A stretch of 64,000 nucleotides of DNA from Solanum dulcamara (GCF_947179165.1 NC_077241.1:30747246-30811245); one strand, 5' to 3'; positions 31,957 to 45,070 are shown, numbered from the stretch's first letter. Notes: generated by a model from the sequence alone, not told the origin. Translations and numbers: made by a program.

Positions 31957-33575
31957 TCTAGTAGAGTCCAGTTTATCGGTGTGAGGTGCACCACATCTAT
32001 AAATAGGAGGCTACAGGACATTTAGGATGTTACCTTTGTTTCTTTTCTTAGATCGTACGATAGAGACCAGCCATAGGAAATGAAATTCCTTTTTTTAACT
32101 AAACTTTGGTTTCAGCTGAAGAACGACATCGACAAAAGAAAGTGATGGATGATATTGGAAGCTACACAGTATACAGGTAAGTAATGGTATGAAGGATACA
32201 TGTTGGATAAGGTAAGAAGATTAAAATATGATTGAAATGTAAAGATGAAAATTGAAGGAAAAAGTAGACAGAAAAGTGTAACGGGTATAGTTCGAGTTGT
32301 ACATACGAGGTAAGTCCATCATTTTATACTATAGTTGATATTTCGCGCCCTGCATGGCTGTGATATAAATATATATACATTGGTCTTGCATGGCATTATT
32401 GGTATTTCCTACATGCAGGTTTGGAGATAGTGAGGAATATAGAGGAAACTCGCAAGATCTATATCTTGAGAGATCGTATCCATGGTAACGATAAGATCTG
32501 ACTAAACTAGGAGTACAACTAACTTTGGGAAATAAGTTAATTATGGTATGGGTGGTAATTAAAAGGTCAATACTGATATAGTAAGAAGAATGGTGATGGA
32601 TATGAATGTCTTAAGATGGCTTGCAAGGTATTAAGGATCAGAATGATGAAGAAGGATAAAGGATTAAGTACGCTTACTCCACCAAGTGGAATTAACCCTA
32701 AGTAAGAGTTGTGAGTAAAGGTTAAGAAATTTACCCCTTTGGGATTGACCATGAGCAGAATATAGTGTGAATATAACGAGGATCATCATAGAAGTACGTA
32801 GAGCCTAGTAAGGAAGTAACTAAAGAATGTGATTGTGAGTAAGATTAGGAGTTAGCATCGGGTACACGATAAGGATGAAAGCTCATGAAGTAGAAATGGG
32901 TATTGTGTATATGTACCTTCACTTTGGAAATAGTGGGATCCCTCGAGGATAGGGAATGGAAAATTGCAAAACAACTGAGGCATTGTGAAATTATTAAAGG
33001 AACAAGTGGTATCCTTTGGGGAAAAAAAAGGTGATAACAAAATGTGAAACACGTGTCATCAGAATATAAGTGCCCCGAATGGAGAATCGGACACGATTAT
33101 AAGCACTAGTAACGTACTGATTGGGATGAATGAAATACGGCCTCGGCTAACCTACTACATTAGTTATATGACTCGAGAACCAGTACTTGGACTAGAGTGT
33201 GTACTATTTATCGAGAATTATAAGCACCCAATGATTGTACTAAGGTTTCTTAAAGGGGAAACCTAAAGTATATATGATCTAATAGAAGGTGTAGACATGG
33301 TGCAGTATGTTAAAGGGTTGGAACATAATCATTTGCGCGTGAATAGTTGAAAATAAATTGAATATGACATAGGTACACCCTAAAAGGGGGGAAGTGGACA
33401 ATAAAAATACAAGCGTAAGAGAAAATCAACTGGCGCTATCATATGTAAATGGGAATGCTTAAACTTCAAACAAGATCCCATAAGGGATGGATGGATCTCG
33501 AGGCCATGAATAAATAGCTAGAAGCCGTGGTATTTGAGACCATGTGAGGAAGCATTGGTGGAGACCTTAAGGGAT
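31957..33575 (+). other. Leader and spacer of element X' (second duplication unit)
   Basis: It starts inside the leader, at the equivalent of about 14536, and follows 14536-16195 closely, with a deletion of about 45 bp near 32453 compared with unit 1. No coding sequence is recognised. There is no PBS or LTR in front, because the junction lies downstream of them. Confidence 0.85.
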
Positions 33576-33678
33576 GGATGTGATCATACCAGCACAAATG
33601 CACCGGATTCAATCAAAAATCCAAAGTTAATCGTGCTTAGGCGAGAGATGTACTAGGATGGGTAACCCCTTGGGAAGT
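33576..33678 (+). pseudogene. 5S rRNA-derived segment, second copy
   Basis: Identical in extent to 16196-16298. It keeps the ancestral C in GGCGAGAG where copy 1 has T, but reads GGGTAACC where copy 1 keeps the 5S-like GGGTGACC. Each copy has therefore decayed separately since duplication. Confidence 0.9.
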
Positions 33679-33879
33679 GAAAGAGGAAAGGAAAAACAAG
33701 TATCCGTACCTATTCCCTACGTCTACAAGTAATTCTAACCTTGGAACTCTAATATTGATTGCTCGATGAAAGTATATGTTATGGTAATGGGACAGAGAAA
33801 TTCTTCATATAGTTGGTATAAGATCTGGAGGAAGGTTTTGGTTCACATTCGAGGATGAATGTTCTAAAGGGGGGAAGGA
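33679..33879 (+). pseudogene. Chromodomain tail, 3' UTR and PPT of element X'
   Basis: Same structure as 16299-16499: EVKEERKNKYPYLFPTSTS-like tail, then PPT AAAGGGGGGAAGGA at 33866-33879, adjoining an LTR start. Confidence 0.75.
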
Positions 33880-35721
33880 TGTTACATCCCGTATATTTGT
33901 ACCTTAAAAACTATTTTATCTTGAGAGGTTTTTGAGTTTCTTGGAAGGTTCTCAAGCTTTTTAAGCTTCTTAAGTTTCTTGAAAGATTCCTAAGGTCTTG
34001 AAAGCTTCTTAGAAGTTACCATGTGAGTCAGATAGGCTGTAACGCTATCAAACAACTCTAAGGAAAGGAGAATGTGATACCCCATGGCAGAGAAGATTGG
34101 AAATCAAGTTATAGGAATCTAAAACGAATTGGAGGCCAAGTAGTGAGTCGTAGGACCCGACTTACTTATGTAAGCTATTACTTTAGATGTGTTACATAGT
34201 AAGCTCTCAATTTGAAAATCTTACATACTGAAGCTACTTGAGTACATACCAAAGTTAGGTAGTAAGGAATACATAGGTTCATAAAGCAAGACGAGATTAT
34301 GTACCCACGAGGAGGAAAAGAAAGCAACACATGGCATCCCATGAGAGAGTGCCATATGGAAGCATGAGGGAGTGCCATGTGGAAGAAGTTGAAGCAAGGG
34401 GGTGGGCCCTAGATGCCATGTGGCATCCCCTAAGTGGAGGGGATGATGTGTTGGCCCTATAACGGGTTGACACGTGTCACACCTTAAGGTGGCCTATATA
34501 TAGATGTGTTTGAAGACTTTTAAGTCATCCTTATCCTTTAAGTTTCTTTTTATCCAAAAAAATTAAAGAAAAGACTAGAAGAAAAGAGAAGAGAAACTTA
34601 AGCTAGAGAGAAGAGAGAGCTTCGGTTTTTTAGGAGAATAAAAGGTAAGTCTCCGATTTCGTTCCGCGAATTAATTACCTAGGGTGCATCACAATGTTAT
34701 GAAGGTGTTAGTAATGAAAATATATGGTTTGTAGCAGCCCAAAACGTTATCCAATAGCCATGAAATTTTAGGCTCACTAAAGGAACTTCCGAGGTAAGTT
34801 TTGGCGAGTTTCGGACAAGGTAAGGCTTTCCCTTTCAAATTGAAGTTTATTATGTTTTTATGAGGTATATTATATTTATTAAATGAGTCTAGAAGTGGAA
34901 TAATTCCACAAGGATGCTTGACGTTAGAAACAAACTAAATTGATGTCACTAGCGTTAAATCGAAGTCGAGTAGTGGATCGTCATTGTGATGCTGCAAGTG
35001 AAGCTGGTTTGGTTGCGTGTTGCAGGGCTTCAAAGTGTTTTAAAAAGGTTGTGGTTTCTGCTGGTTGCAGCCACACGACCCTTCATTTGGTATGGTTAAA
35101 GATTTTATGAAATAAAGATTAAAAACTCTATTTTTGTGTCGTAGTTTGGAGTTAGTTGTTTATTGTGTAAGGTTGAAATGATTTACTTGTATATATGCTT
35201 CTGGTTGTTGTTGTTGGTATGGTTGTTGACATGGTGGCCAATTTGAAATCTCGGGGATGTTAAAGTTATAGGGGAAATGCTGCCCGAATTTTGGTAACTT
35301 AGAAACTAGTAATGAACTAGTCGAGGGAAATGGATAAGGAAATGACCTCTATGGAGACTTAGTTGTAGATTTGGAATTGAAAAGTGAAAGTTCATTAACC
35401 ATAGTATTACTTTCATGTTAAATAGGTTCAATAGACGACGAGGCGAACGTGTTAAGAGTAATCCGTAAGAGGTATATAAAGCTAATACTTTCTTTTGGCA
35501 TATTTTGGGCACAAGTAGGTAAAGCTAATCTTTCTTTATTTTTGGGCATGATATTTATGAAATAATGAAATAAATAGATGAAGTACATAAGCTTATTCTT
35601 TATCTTGGCATGTTTTGACATAAGTATAAGTATATAAAGCTAATCTTCCTTTTTGGCATGGTTTGTATGAAACAAGTATATGACTTTTATATGATTCCAA
35701 GGAAGTTCCTATTTGTAGAGC
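33880..35721 (+). repeat. LTR of element X', 3' truncated
   Basis: It begins TGTTACATCCCGTA. It matches 16500-18213 and then continues about 125 bp further (35597-35721) into sequence also found in the LTRs at 54570-54715 and 56370-56480. That continuation shows unit 2 is the ancestral arrangement and unit 1 carries a deletion. It ends at about 35721 against a family-C leader. Confidence 0.8.
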
Positions 35722-36239
35722 CTGTGGAGCGCTTCTCCCCCGATGAATAAGACTCTTCTTGACATGGCATGTTAGACTCCCTAGGACACTTTAAACTTTG
35801 TCCTCTAATACCAAGTTTGTGATGATCCAAGCTAAGCCCTAGGTGTGTGTAACATTCCTCAAAATGCTCACAAGTGAGAATGCCTTGAGTGACCTCACTC
35901 TATGGGTCATCTTACATCCTTTGAATATCCTACAATCTGTAGGACCTCTCATGGAATCTTACCTTAGCCACAGAAATTTCAACTTCTCATAGATATTCCT
36001 ATAGCCACTACCTACGAATCGTAGGAACTCCTAAGGTCCGTAATGACCTTTGTAGGTCAACCACTAGGGTTCCAAAATTTTCCAAGTGTCTAGGCTCCTC
36101 CTACACTACCTCTTATAGTCCGTAGGTACTTGTACGAGGCATATGTATGCTTGTGCAAACTTGCACCAATAATATTTCTACAACTATTCCTTTCTTTTTT
36201 GACTTTCTAACTTTTGGGGTATCATAATATCTCCCCCTA
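35722..36239 (-). repeat. Short LTR (412 bp) with PBS and PPT, family C, minus strand
   Basis: Reversed leader at 35722-35802, reversed PBS TGGTATTAGAGG at about 35802-35813, LTR from TGTGATGATCC (35818) to ATCATAATA (36229), then a reversed PPT TAGGGGGAGA (36230-36239). The LTR shares no landmarks with the long-LTR superfamily. It is directly followed by plus-strand pol, so this LTR and the pol are in opposite orientation. Confidence 0.7.
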
Positions 36240-38769
36240 GAAAGATGGTTTTCTTAGAATGTGTATTGACTACCATCAGTTGAACAAGGTCAACTTAAAG
36301 AATAAGTATCCTCTTCCAAAATCGACAATTTATTTTGATCAACTTCAAGCTGTATTTTTTTCTCTAGGATAGATCTCAAATTTGGCTATCTTCAGTTGAA
36401 AGTGAGAGAAGTGACGTCCTGAAGACAGTCATTAGAACCTGTTATGGTCACTATGATTTTTTGTTGTTCTTTTGGTTTAACTAATGCTCCTTCAGCATTC
36501 ATGGATCTCATAAACTGAGTATTTAAATAATATTTGTACATGTTCATTATCGTGTTCATCGATGATATTTTGATCTACTCTGGAAATAAGAAAGAGCTTG
36601 TCAACCATCTCAGAATTGTTCTCTAAACTCTCAAGGATCTGGAGTTATACGCTAAGTTTTTGGAGTGTGAGTTTTGGTTAGCATATGTGGCATTCTTAAG
36701 CCATATAGTACTTGGTAAAGGTATTCAGATTGATTTGCACGAGATAGAGGCAACAAAAAAATGGCTCAGGCCCACATCATCAATAGAAATAATGAGTATC
36801 TTGGGTTTAGTTGGTCACCGCAGAAGGTTTGTGGAAGAACTCTAATATATTTTATCTCCATTGACTATGTTGACCAAGAAAAAGACAGTTTTAATAGTCT
36901 GAAGCTTGTGAGAAAAGATTTCATGAATTAAAAACCAGACTGACTACTACTGCAGTGTTGACCCTACCAGAGGGAACAAATCATTTTTTGGTATATCGCA
37001 AGGCGACCAGAGTTGGGCTTGGTTGTGTTTTGATGCAGAAAGGTAGGCTTATCACTTATGCCTTCTTATAACTTAAGATCCATGAGAGGAATTATTCGAT
37101 TCATGATCTTGATTTGGCGACAATGGTATTTTATCTAAAGATATGGCGTCACTATCTCTATGGTGTGCATGTGGATGTGTTTACTGATCACAGTAGTCTT
37201 CAGTATATCTTCAGTTAGAAAGAGTTAAACCTGAGACAGAGGAGATGGCTTGAGTTGCTAAAGGACTATGATATGAGCATTCTCTACCATCCAGGTTATC
37301 CATGGATAGCATTGTTCATATTAAGAAAGGAAAGAAGAAGTTGGCTAAGGAAGTGCATAGACTTGCAGGCTTGGGAGTTCACCTTGTGGACTCTGATAAA
37401 GGTGGTGTTATTTTTTAGAATGGGGCTGAATCATCATTAATGGTAGAAGTAAAGGAAAGGAAAGACAAATACCCCATAATACTTTAGGTAAAGGAAGATG
37501 TTCATAAGTAGAAAGTGGCGGCTTTTGCTCAAGGGGAAGATGGTGTGTTGAGGTTCCAAAAAAGACTATGTGTTCCAAATGTTGATGGTTTCCGATAAAG
37601 GATCATAGCAGAGGCTCGTAACTTAAAATATTTATTCATTCGGGCCCTACCAAAATGTACCATGACTTGAGAGTAGTCTAATGGTCAAGTAGCATGAAGA
37701 AAGATATTGCAAACTTCATTTCTAAATTCTTGAATCACCAGTAAGTCAAGGTTGATCACCAAGGGCCATGTGGTACGGCTCAAAATATATAACTTCTAGA
37801 GTGGAAATGGGAAATGCTCAGTATGAATTTCATAACAGGCTTACCGCGATCTCATCGACAACATTATTCAATTTGGGTGATTGTAGATCGGATTAATAAA
37901 TCAGCCTATTTTTTGCCGATTAAGACTATTGATTCAGTAGAGGACTTTGTCAGATTGTATATCTGCAAAATAGTTTCATTAATGGATGTCCCTAGTCTAT
38001 TATTTTTGACAGAGGTGCTTAATTTACTACCAAATTTTGGAAATTATTACAAGAAGATTTGGGTTCGAAGGTGAATATTAGTATTGCATTCCATCCTCAG
38101 ATAGATGGTCAGGAAGAGCGTATAATTCATACTTTAGAGGATATTTTGAGACCTTGTGTTATTGATTTTAAAGGTTATTGGGATGACCACTTACCTCTCA
38201 AGAGTTTGCATAAAATAATAGTTATCACTCAAGTATTCAAATGGCTCTTTATGAGGCTTTTTATGGTAGAAGATGTAGATCTCCAATTAGTTGGTTTGAA
38301 GTTGGTGAAGCTTAGTTGATAAGGCCAAACTTGGTTCATCAGTCTATTAAAGATCATCTAAGAGAGGTTCAAAATCGTGCAAATTCATCAAAAGTCCAAC
38401 ACCGATTTTAGGGGAAGATATTTAGAGTTTGAAGTGAATGATTAGGCATATTTGAAGGTTTCACCTATGAAAGGTGTTATGAAATTTGGGAAGAAATGAA
38501 AGCTTAATCCCCATTACATTGGTCCCTACCATATTTCGAAAAGAGTTGGCAATGTAGATTATGAGTTAGAGTTACTATAAGAGTTAGTGGTTGTTCATCC
38601 AATTTTTCACATTTCTCTGTTGAAGATGTGCTTACGAGATCCATCACCCATTGTTCCTATAGAAAGCATTGGTGTGAAAGATAGATTTTCCTATGAGAAG
38701 CTTCTGGGACCAAAGAGGATGCATCAATCAAAGGTAAGTTCTAATACCAACTCTTTTCGTAGAACTTAA
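36240..38769 (+). pseudogene. Degenerate pol (RT, RNase H, integrase) of Gypsy family C
   Basis: RT begins at 36240 with [16 protein letters not shown]. The catalytic FIDDILIY is intact at about 36553-36576. ECEFWLAYVAFLSHIV is at 36660. RNase H includes [16 protein letters not shown] (37017), [18 protein letters not shown] (37135-37190) and [13 protein letters not shown]. Integrase has the zinc-binding remnant at 37600-37740, MNFITGLPRSH (the usual first Asp is Asn, 37820), VIVDRINKSAYFLPI, and DGQEERIIHTLEDIL (38100-38150). The C-terminus VVHPIFHISLLKMCLRDPS ends near 38735; no chromodomain is seen. Many stops and frameshifts. RT upstream of the KDG motif, protease and gag are missing. Confidence 0.88.
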
Positions 38770-38911
38770 CCTCTTCTACTAGTTCCTGAAGTTTGACGTC
38801 ATGAGCCCACCTACGGTTTGTAGATGCTTGTATGACTTTTGCATAAACTTAACTTTTTTTAGGGATTTTCTAACTGATTTGAGTTAGGATTTTTGGGGTA
38901 TTAAAATATAT
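38770..38911 (-). repeat. Family-C LTR fragment
   Basis: A GTAGATGCTTGTATGACTTTTGC-like stretch and the terminal 'tttttggggtattaaaata' resemble 36120-36229. Only the terminal 140 bp remain. It is fused to a subfamily B LTR at about 38911. Unit 1 retains just its last about 40 bp (18214-18251). Confidence 0.55.
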
Positions 38912-39433
38912 TCCCTTCCAACCACGGGCTTCCACATGGGAGGTGGGGTCCACCACTCTTGCTCCAGCTGCTGCCACGTGGCACTCTCTTTTTCCCCTCA
39001 TGGGTTCATAATCTTATCTTACTTTATGAACCTATATAATCCTTGCTACGTAAGCTTGGTATGCACTCAAGTAGTTTAAGTATGTAAGATTTCCAAGTTG
39101 GTAGCTTACGTAAATAAGTTGAGTCCTATGACTCATTATTCGGTCTCCAACTTCTTCCAAATTCTTATAACTCTATTTCCAATCTTCTCTACTATGGGGT
39201 ATCGCATTCTCCTTTACTTAGAGTTGTTTGATATCGTTATAGATTACCCGGCTCACATGGTCACTCTTAAGAAGCTTAAGAGTTCTTAAGAAGGCTTAAG
39301 AAGCTTTAAGAAGCTTTAAGAAACTTTAGGAAATCTTAAGAAACTTAGGAGGCTTACGATCCTTCCAAGAACTTAAGATCCTTTCAAGAGACTTAAGAAC
39401 GCGTTCCAAAGTACAAAAGTACGGGGTGTAATA
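38912..39433 (-). repeat. 5' 520 bp of an LTR, minus strand (second unit)
   Basis: Duplicate of 18252-18773, ending GGGGTGTAATA next to the reversed PPT. The CTTAAG-rich array is at 39260-39400. Confidence 0.8.
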
Positions 39434-40600
39434 TCCTTTCCCCTTTAGAACATTCGTCCTCGAATGTGAACCAAAACCTTCCTTAAGATCTTATACAGAT
39501 TATATGAAAATTCCTGTCTATTGCAATAACACATACTTTCATCAAGCTATCACTATCAGAGTATCAAAGGTTGGGATTACCTGTAGCGTAAGGAGTAAGT
39601 AAGGATAATTGTGTTTCATTTTCTCCTCCGCTTCTCAGGTCATATCTTCACAATTTTTATTTTGCCACAATACCTTGACGGAAGCTACGTCCTTAGTTCA
39701 TAATCTTCTACTTCGCCAACCCAGGATTGCGATAAGTTGCTTCTCGTAGGATAACTCCTTTGTGACCTGGATACCCTCTACGGGATATACCCGGGTTGGA
39801 TTACCAATATACTTTCAAAGCATTGATACATGGAAGACTAGATGTACCGCTTCCAGATTTGCTGGTAAGTCCAGCTCGTAGGCAACCTTGCCTATTCGGT
39901 GAAGGATCTGATAAGGTCAATGTATCTGGGACTAAGGTTCCCTTTCCTACTAAATCTCATTACTTTCGTTATGGGGGGTACCTTCGGAAATGCCCAATCA
40001 TTAACTTGAAACTCTAGAAGTCGACATTTACGTATGACTTTTGTCGACTCTGAGCTGCTAACACTCTCTTATGAATAAGCTTCACCTTCTCATGGCTTAT
40101 TGAACCATGATGACCTACTCTTTTTGCCATACCAAGTCTCTTCTAGGGCCATATGGAGACTAGAATGATAGTTGATGTAGTAAATACTCTTGACAGGTAG
40201 TAGGCAATTATCCAAGCTACCTTTGGAGTCAACCGTATAGGCTCGCAATACCTCTTCTAGCATTTAGCTAGTAAGCTTAGTCTGTCTTTCGGTTTAAGGG
40301 TGCAATGGTGTACGAAGACCTATCTGTCTTCCCAATCTCTTTGTGGGCTGATCTTCAGTAGTTAACTGTAACTCGGGCTCCTTCGTCTGAGATAATAGTT
40401 ATGGGAAATCCATAAAGTCTCACCACTCTCTTGATCTATAATTTCACATAATCTCGGCTGAACAGGTAGTCCTTAATTAAAGGAACACGAGCTAATATTA
40501 TTAATCTGCGGATGATGTTCCATATAAAATCATTCGTCCATGGAGTGGAAAATGAGTCTTAGAGCCAAGGTCATGTTGTAGAATCTTCGACCTCGTGTAT
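39434..40600 (-). pseudogene. Decayed integrase and chromodomain of element Y'
   Basis: Duplicate of 18774-19990. The chromodomain lies near 39595-39750 and the C-terminal domain is the antisense of 39796-40017, where the predicted antisense translation is unchanged from unit 1. About 45 bp are deleted near 40110 relative to unit 1, removing part of the segment following the conserved SSLQMA region. Confidence 0.75.
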
Positions 40601-42470
40601 TACTTCTTGTCTTCTTTAGATGACATCAACTAGTACCTTTACCTTTTGGGTTTTGCTTTTTGCCCATCAGAGTTGGCTATCAAGTATTGCTGAAGTTCCC
40701 TCACACAATAACCTTCATAGCCATTCTATGTTTTATCTATCGTTACTGGTATAGTGTTGTAGAAATTTTGCATACCAGTGCACCATTTGTTAGTAACCAG
40801 CTACTCCTGCTCGTTTTGCTTAAGCCCCTTTACAACTCCCTTAACCCTACTTATAATACTCTAGGTATATAATCTCGTGTCGTTGCTTCATCGTTAGTTT
40901 AGATTCTTCCATGGTCCTTTTCCTCAGATTTAGCTTCGATTTTTTGGTCACACGTTACATTGCAATTCTTGCAATAATGTGCGAAGGCACTCAACTTAGC
41001 CCAAGACTTACCTTAGCATTGTCTCGCTAGTCTTCAGGTTCCACCTTGCCCTCTCCTCTTTTATCTTACAACCGGTATTAGGGTAGATCTTTAGTTCAAC
41101 CATGACCATGTCTTTTTTGGTCATTTGATTTAACTTCTCTTTGCATTTCTCTGTAATGTATCCAAAATATCATAACCCCCTTTTCATCATGTACTCCTTC
41201 GCTTGGTCTTATGCTATATATAACTATTCATAGGTTGCACAACTACTCTTATACCACTGGTATAAGGTAAATGTAGTCTTTTTGTCTCCTAGCCCATCTT
41301 GATTTACATATCAACTTCACACTAGGACTTGCTCATGCTAACGCTATTTTGTCCTACTTCTTTGTTTTCTTCCTTTACGTACTCCTTGGTCTCCTCATGT
41401 CCTACAGTAGGAGATTTTCTATTCTCCTTGCTAGTTGTATGTCCCGATATCAGCGACAAATAATGTTGTTTCCATATCTTAATCTTTACTCAAACACGAC
41501 CCTACTACCCTTTTCGCGGCCCTTAGTTTGCTCAGTCTTACTCTCTTATTGTATTCACCCCTTTTTGTAAGCACCCATGATTCTTCGCACGGTCTCACAT
41601 ACTGTGTCTTCTATCTATTTATTGTTGGCCTTGAGCTCTTGCAAACTCATTCCAGTATGGGATCTCACTTGAAATTTAACGGTCCTGTCAACCTGTGATG
41701 GTGTCAATTGATTTCCTCTCACGTTTGTGTTTCTCTTGTCCACTTCCCCCCTTTAGGGTGTACCCATGTCATCCTCTGTTTATTTTCAACTATTCATACA
41801 TATATGATTCTATTCCAACACATTTGACATATTGCCCCATGTCTACACCTTCTGTTAACTCATCTATACTTTAGGTTTCCCCTGTAAGAAACCTTAATAT
41901 AATCATGGGGTGCTCAGAATTCTCAATAACTAGTACCCAATCTAGTCCAAGTACTGAAACTCGAGTTATATAACTAATGTAGTAGTTTAGCCGAAGCCAT
42001 ATTTCATTCATCCCAATCAGTATGTCACTAGTGCTTATAATCATGTCCGATTCTCCATTTAAGACACTTATACTCTGATGACACGTGTCTCACGTTTTGT
42101 TTATCACTTTTTTTCCAATAGATACCACTTGTTCCTTTGATAATTTCACAATACCTCAGTTGTTTTGCAATTTCTATTTCCTATCTTTGAGGGAACCCAC
42201 TATTTTCCAAAGTGGAGGTATATATACACAATACCCTTCTCTACTTCATGATCTTTCATCCTTATCGTTACCATGGATACGATCTCTAGAGATATGTTAC
42301 AACCGTATATCTCATTCTCTTTCTATCTCCAAAAAGAATCGGCAGAGTTTTCTCTATATTCCTTACTATCCCAAACCTGCACTCAGGAAATACCAACAAT
42401 GCCTCATAGGGCCAACACATATATGCATATCATAGTCTATCACAGCCACACAGGGCGTCAAATATCGGCA
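40601..42470 (-). other. Element Y' interior spacer
   Basis: Duplicate of 19991-21850. No recognisable RT or RNase H. The distal leader motif is near 42390. Confidence 0.6.
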
Positions 42471-42830
42471 ACAAACGGAGATATATACATAATAGAGTGG
42501 GGCCTAAATCTATCAATGCATACATATCCTGGAGAAGATTAATAGTATACCTATAACCATGTTTGATGACGCCTCCTGATCTGAAAGAAGTCTGCTACGG
42601 TCTCCACTATGGTCTGCTGAGGTATGCATACCCTGCTTCATAGGGCGCATAGCCAACAAAGAAGAAACTCCAACAACTGATCCAGTAGGTTGAGCTGCAC
42701 CCTTCCATCTACTCTTAAATGGACACTCTCTCATAAAATGGCCTTGATGGTCACAGGTGAAACAAGCAACTGTAGAAAGACGGTATTTCCCAAAATATGC
42801 CTTACCACAGCCAGGACATTAAGATAAAGG
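42471..42830 (-). pseudogene. Zinc knuckle and protease start of element Y'
   Basis: Same structure as 21851-22205. The frame 42734-42513 covers MRECPFKSRWKG and the linker; the knuckle CFTCDHQGHFMREC lies upstream at about 42725-42770, with Arg changed to His by a G-to-A change. The protease part stops in a new frame near 42540. Confidence 0.7.
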
Positions 42831-42956
42831 TGGCTTTGAATGACGCGACCATTTGCTTATTGGTGCACCTGAAACCCTAGAGCTCAGACCGACTCCTAGA
42901 CATCCTGTGTTATCAAATATTCCACCTGAGAACTGAGGGGGTACCCTCCAGGCTGG

Positions 42957-43391
42957 TTAGGAAGGGTATATACTACACTGGTAAGGCTGTCTGCCTTGAA
43001 ACTCCCCCGAATCACCAGCCATTCTAGCCTTCTTATACTGGCCTCTGCCATAATATTTATTGGGTTGTCCCTCATTGTACCGCCTCCTAATCCCTAGCCC
43101 ATGTATTTGAACTTGTTCTGCCATTAACCTAGTCAATAGTTGAACTACATCCCTCATCGCCCTATCTTCTGGCCCTAGCTATGGGACTAGAGGCTTATGC
43201 ACTAGGGTCTCGGGCCCCACAGCTACTGCTTCTTTAAGCTCCTCCGAAGGTGGCAGCGTAGTGGAGCTCGCTGATTGGAGAATGATTCCCGGTATAGACT
43301 GGGCACGAGCCCTAATAACTCCTGAAGTCTGACTTGTTCCATCCGCTACTAACTTGCACTTTTGGGAAGCTTTTGCTTTCTTTGGAGGCAT
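42957..43391 (-). pseudogene. Mini-gag lacking the capsid core, element Y'
   Basis: Duplicate of 22334-22777. Starts MPPKKAKASQKCKLV at 43391. A TAG near 43176 splits the frame, and it resumes MRDVVQLLTRLMAEQ before the jump to the basic C-terminal region. The capsid deletion is at the same point as in unit 1. Confidence 0.75.
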
Positions 43392-43596
43392 TGCTGTAAA
43401 TACAATAGTATGTCAGTTAGGGATCATCCTAATATCATAGCTCTATCGCACGATGTAAGATAAAAGAGAAAGGTAACACCCTAAATATCCTGTAGCCTCA
43501 TATTTATAGATGTGGTACATAACACACCAATAAACAAGACTCTACTAGACACAGTCTGTAGACATTCCGAGGACCAAACCACTCTAATACCACTTT
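43392..43596 (-). other. Leader and PBS of element Y'
   Basis: Duplicate of 22778-22982. Reversed PBS TGGTATTAGAGT near 43581-43592 next to the LTR terminus at 43597. Confidence 0.7.
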
Positions 43597-43985
43597 TGTC
43601 ATGACCCAACCCTGTAGGCAGTGAAGGGTGCCCGAACTGGACACTCGCGTATACCCTTGCTAATTATAAGGAAACCTGTCTCCTATTTGAGTCATAGCAT
43701 GCCAACCGGAAAGACAATATATATATAAGCCGATGAGGCTATTGTAACATATAGGCACAACTCTTCACACATATATATACAACCCACATACATGTCTACA
43801 TACCTCTAAGAGTAAAGAGAATCAGAAAAATAAGGCGGGATAGGGCCCCTGCCGTACCCTAGAACACACAAATATATACATCAATGGTCAATACCAAAAG
43901 CTAGGCCCCGACACGATGGAGCTCTTCTTAAATCCACTGAGTAGAATCCTAAGCTGGTGGATCCTCAAGTCGCGTGTTTGTACCT
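43597..43985 (-). repeat. 3' 390 bp of an LTR, minus strand (second unit)
   Basis: Duplicate of 22983-23381, beginning TGTCATGACCCAACCC. Confidence 0.7.
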
Positions 43986-44239
43986 ATTATACCCCGTACC
44001 CTTATGCTTCGGAATATCTTCTTAAGCTTCTGAAAAGTTATCTTGTGACCCATATTATCCATAACATTATCAAATAACTTAACGGCCCTCTTGTGCTATA
44101 TTTGTTCTCATGCGCTCTTTAGCGACCCCTTTTTGACTCCTACTTTTATCTATACTGCTAACACGCTAAGTGGGGCTAAGGGTACGTATGGGCGCCCAAC
44201 TCAAGCACCAGTCATGGCCTACGGAGTTGGGTCGTGACA
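43986..44239 (+). repeat. Miniature LTR remnant with internal deletion (second unit)
   Basis: Duplicate of 23382-23626: LTR start (TACCCCGTACCCTTATGC) joined near 44085 to the last 155 bp, ending GGGTCGTGACA. This is the 5' LTR of the older element whose 3' LTR is at 53078. Confidence 0.7.
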
Positions 44240-45070
44240 AAAATGGTATTAGAGCATTTCGTCCTTGGAGTGTCTACAAACTGTGTCTAGTAGAGTCTTG
44301 TTTATTGGTGTGGTGTGCACCACATCTATAAACAGGAGGCTATATAACATTTAGGATGTTACCTTTCATTCATATCTAAGATCGTGCGATAGAACTAAGT
44401 CATATGGAATAAAATTCCTCTTACTAACCTGTGCTTTCAGTAAAAGGACAACATCGATAGAAGAAGTAACTGACGGTATTGGAAGTTACAGAGCACGCAG
44501 GTAACCAAAGGCACAAGAGATATATGGAAGGTAAGGTATTGAAGTACGATTGACATGGAAAGTTAAAATAGAAAGGAAAAATAGACAGGAAAGTGCAATA
44601 GGTGCAGTTCGAGTGGACATATGAAGTAAGTCCCTTTTCATACTATTGATATTGGGCGCCCTGTGTGGCTGCGATATGATATGATCTGAATATATACATG
44701 CATGCCTGGTGAAGCATTGTTGATATTTTCTGCGTGCAGTGTTGAGATAAGGAGAAATACAAAGGAAACTCTGCCCAAATTTTCCTAGAAATAAAGAGAA
44801 TGAGATACAGGGTTGTAGTATATTTTGAAAGGTCGTGCCTATAATAAGAATGAGATGTGACTAAACTATGAGTATGGCTGACCTTGAAAAATAAGTTAAT
44901 GATTGAAGTGATGGTAATAGTAATGAGGAGGTCAATATTGGTATGAAAAAATAATTTGGAAAAGACTGGTGGGACTAAAGGATGATTTAGACAAAGGTTA
45001 AGTGTGTTTACCTCACCGAGCCTAATTAACCCATAATCGGAATTGTGAAAAAGGTTAAGAGATGTTATAC
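44240..45070 (+). other. PBS, leader and spacer of the older LARD-like element (second unit)
   Basis: The PBS TGGTATTAGAGC is at 44244-44255. The leader hairpin near 44305-44325 reads GGTGTG ... CACATC with one G-U pair. It ends in TATAC (45066-45070), the target-site duplication, repeated after the 3' LTR at 52289-52293. Confidence 0.85.
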
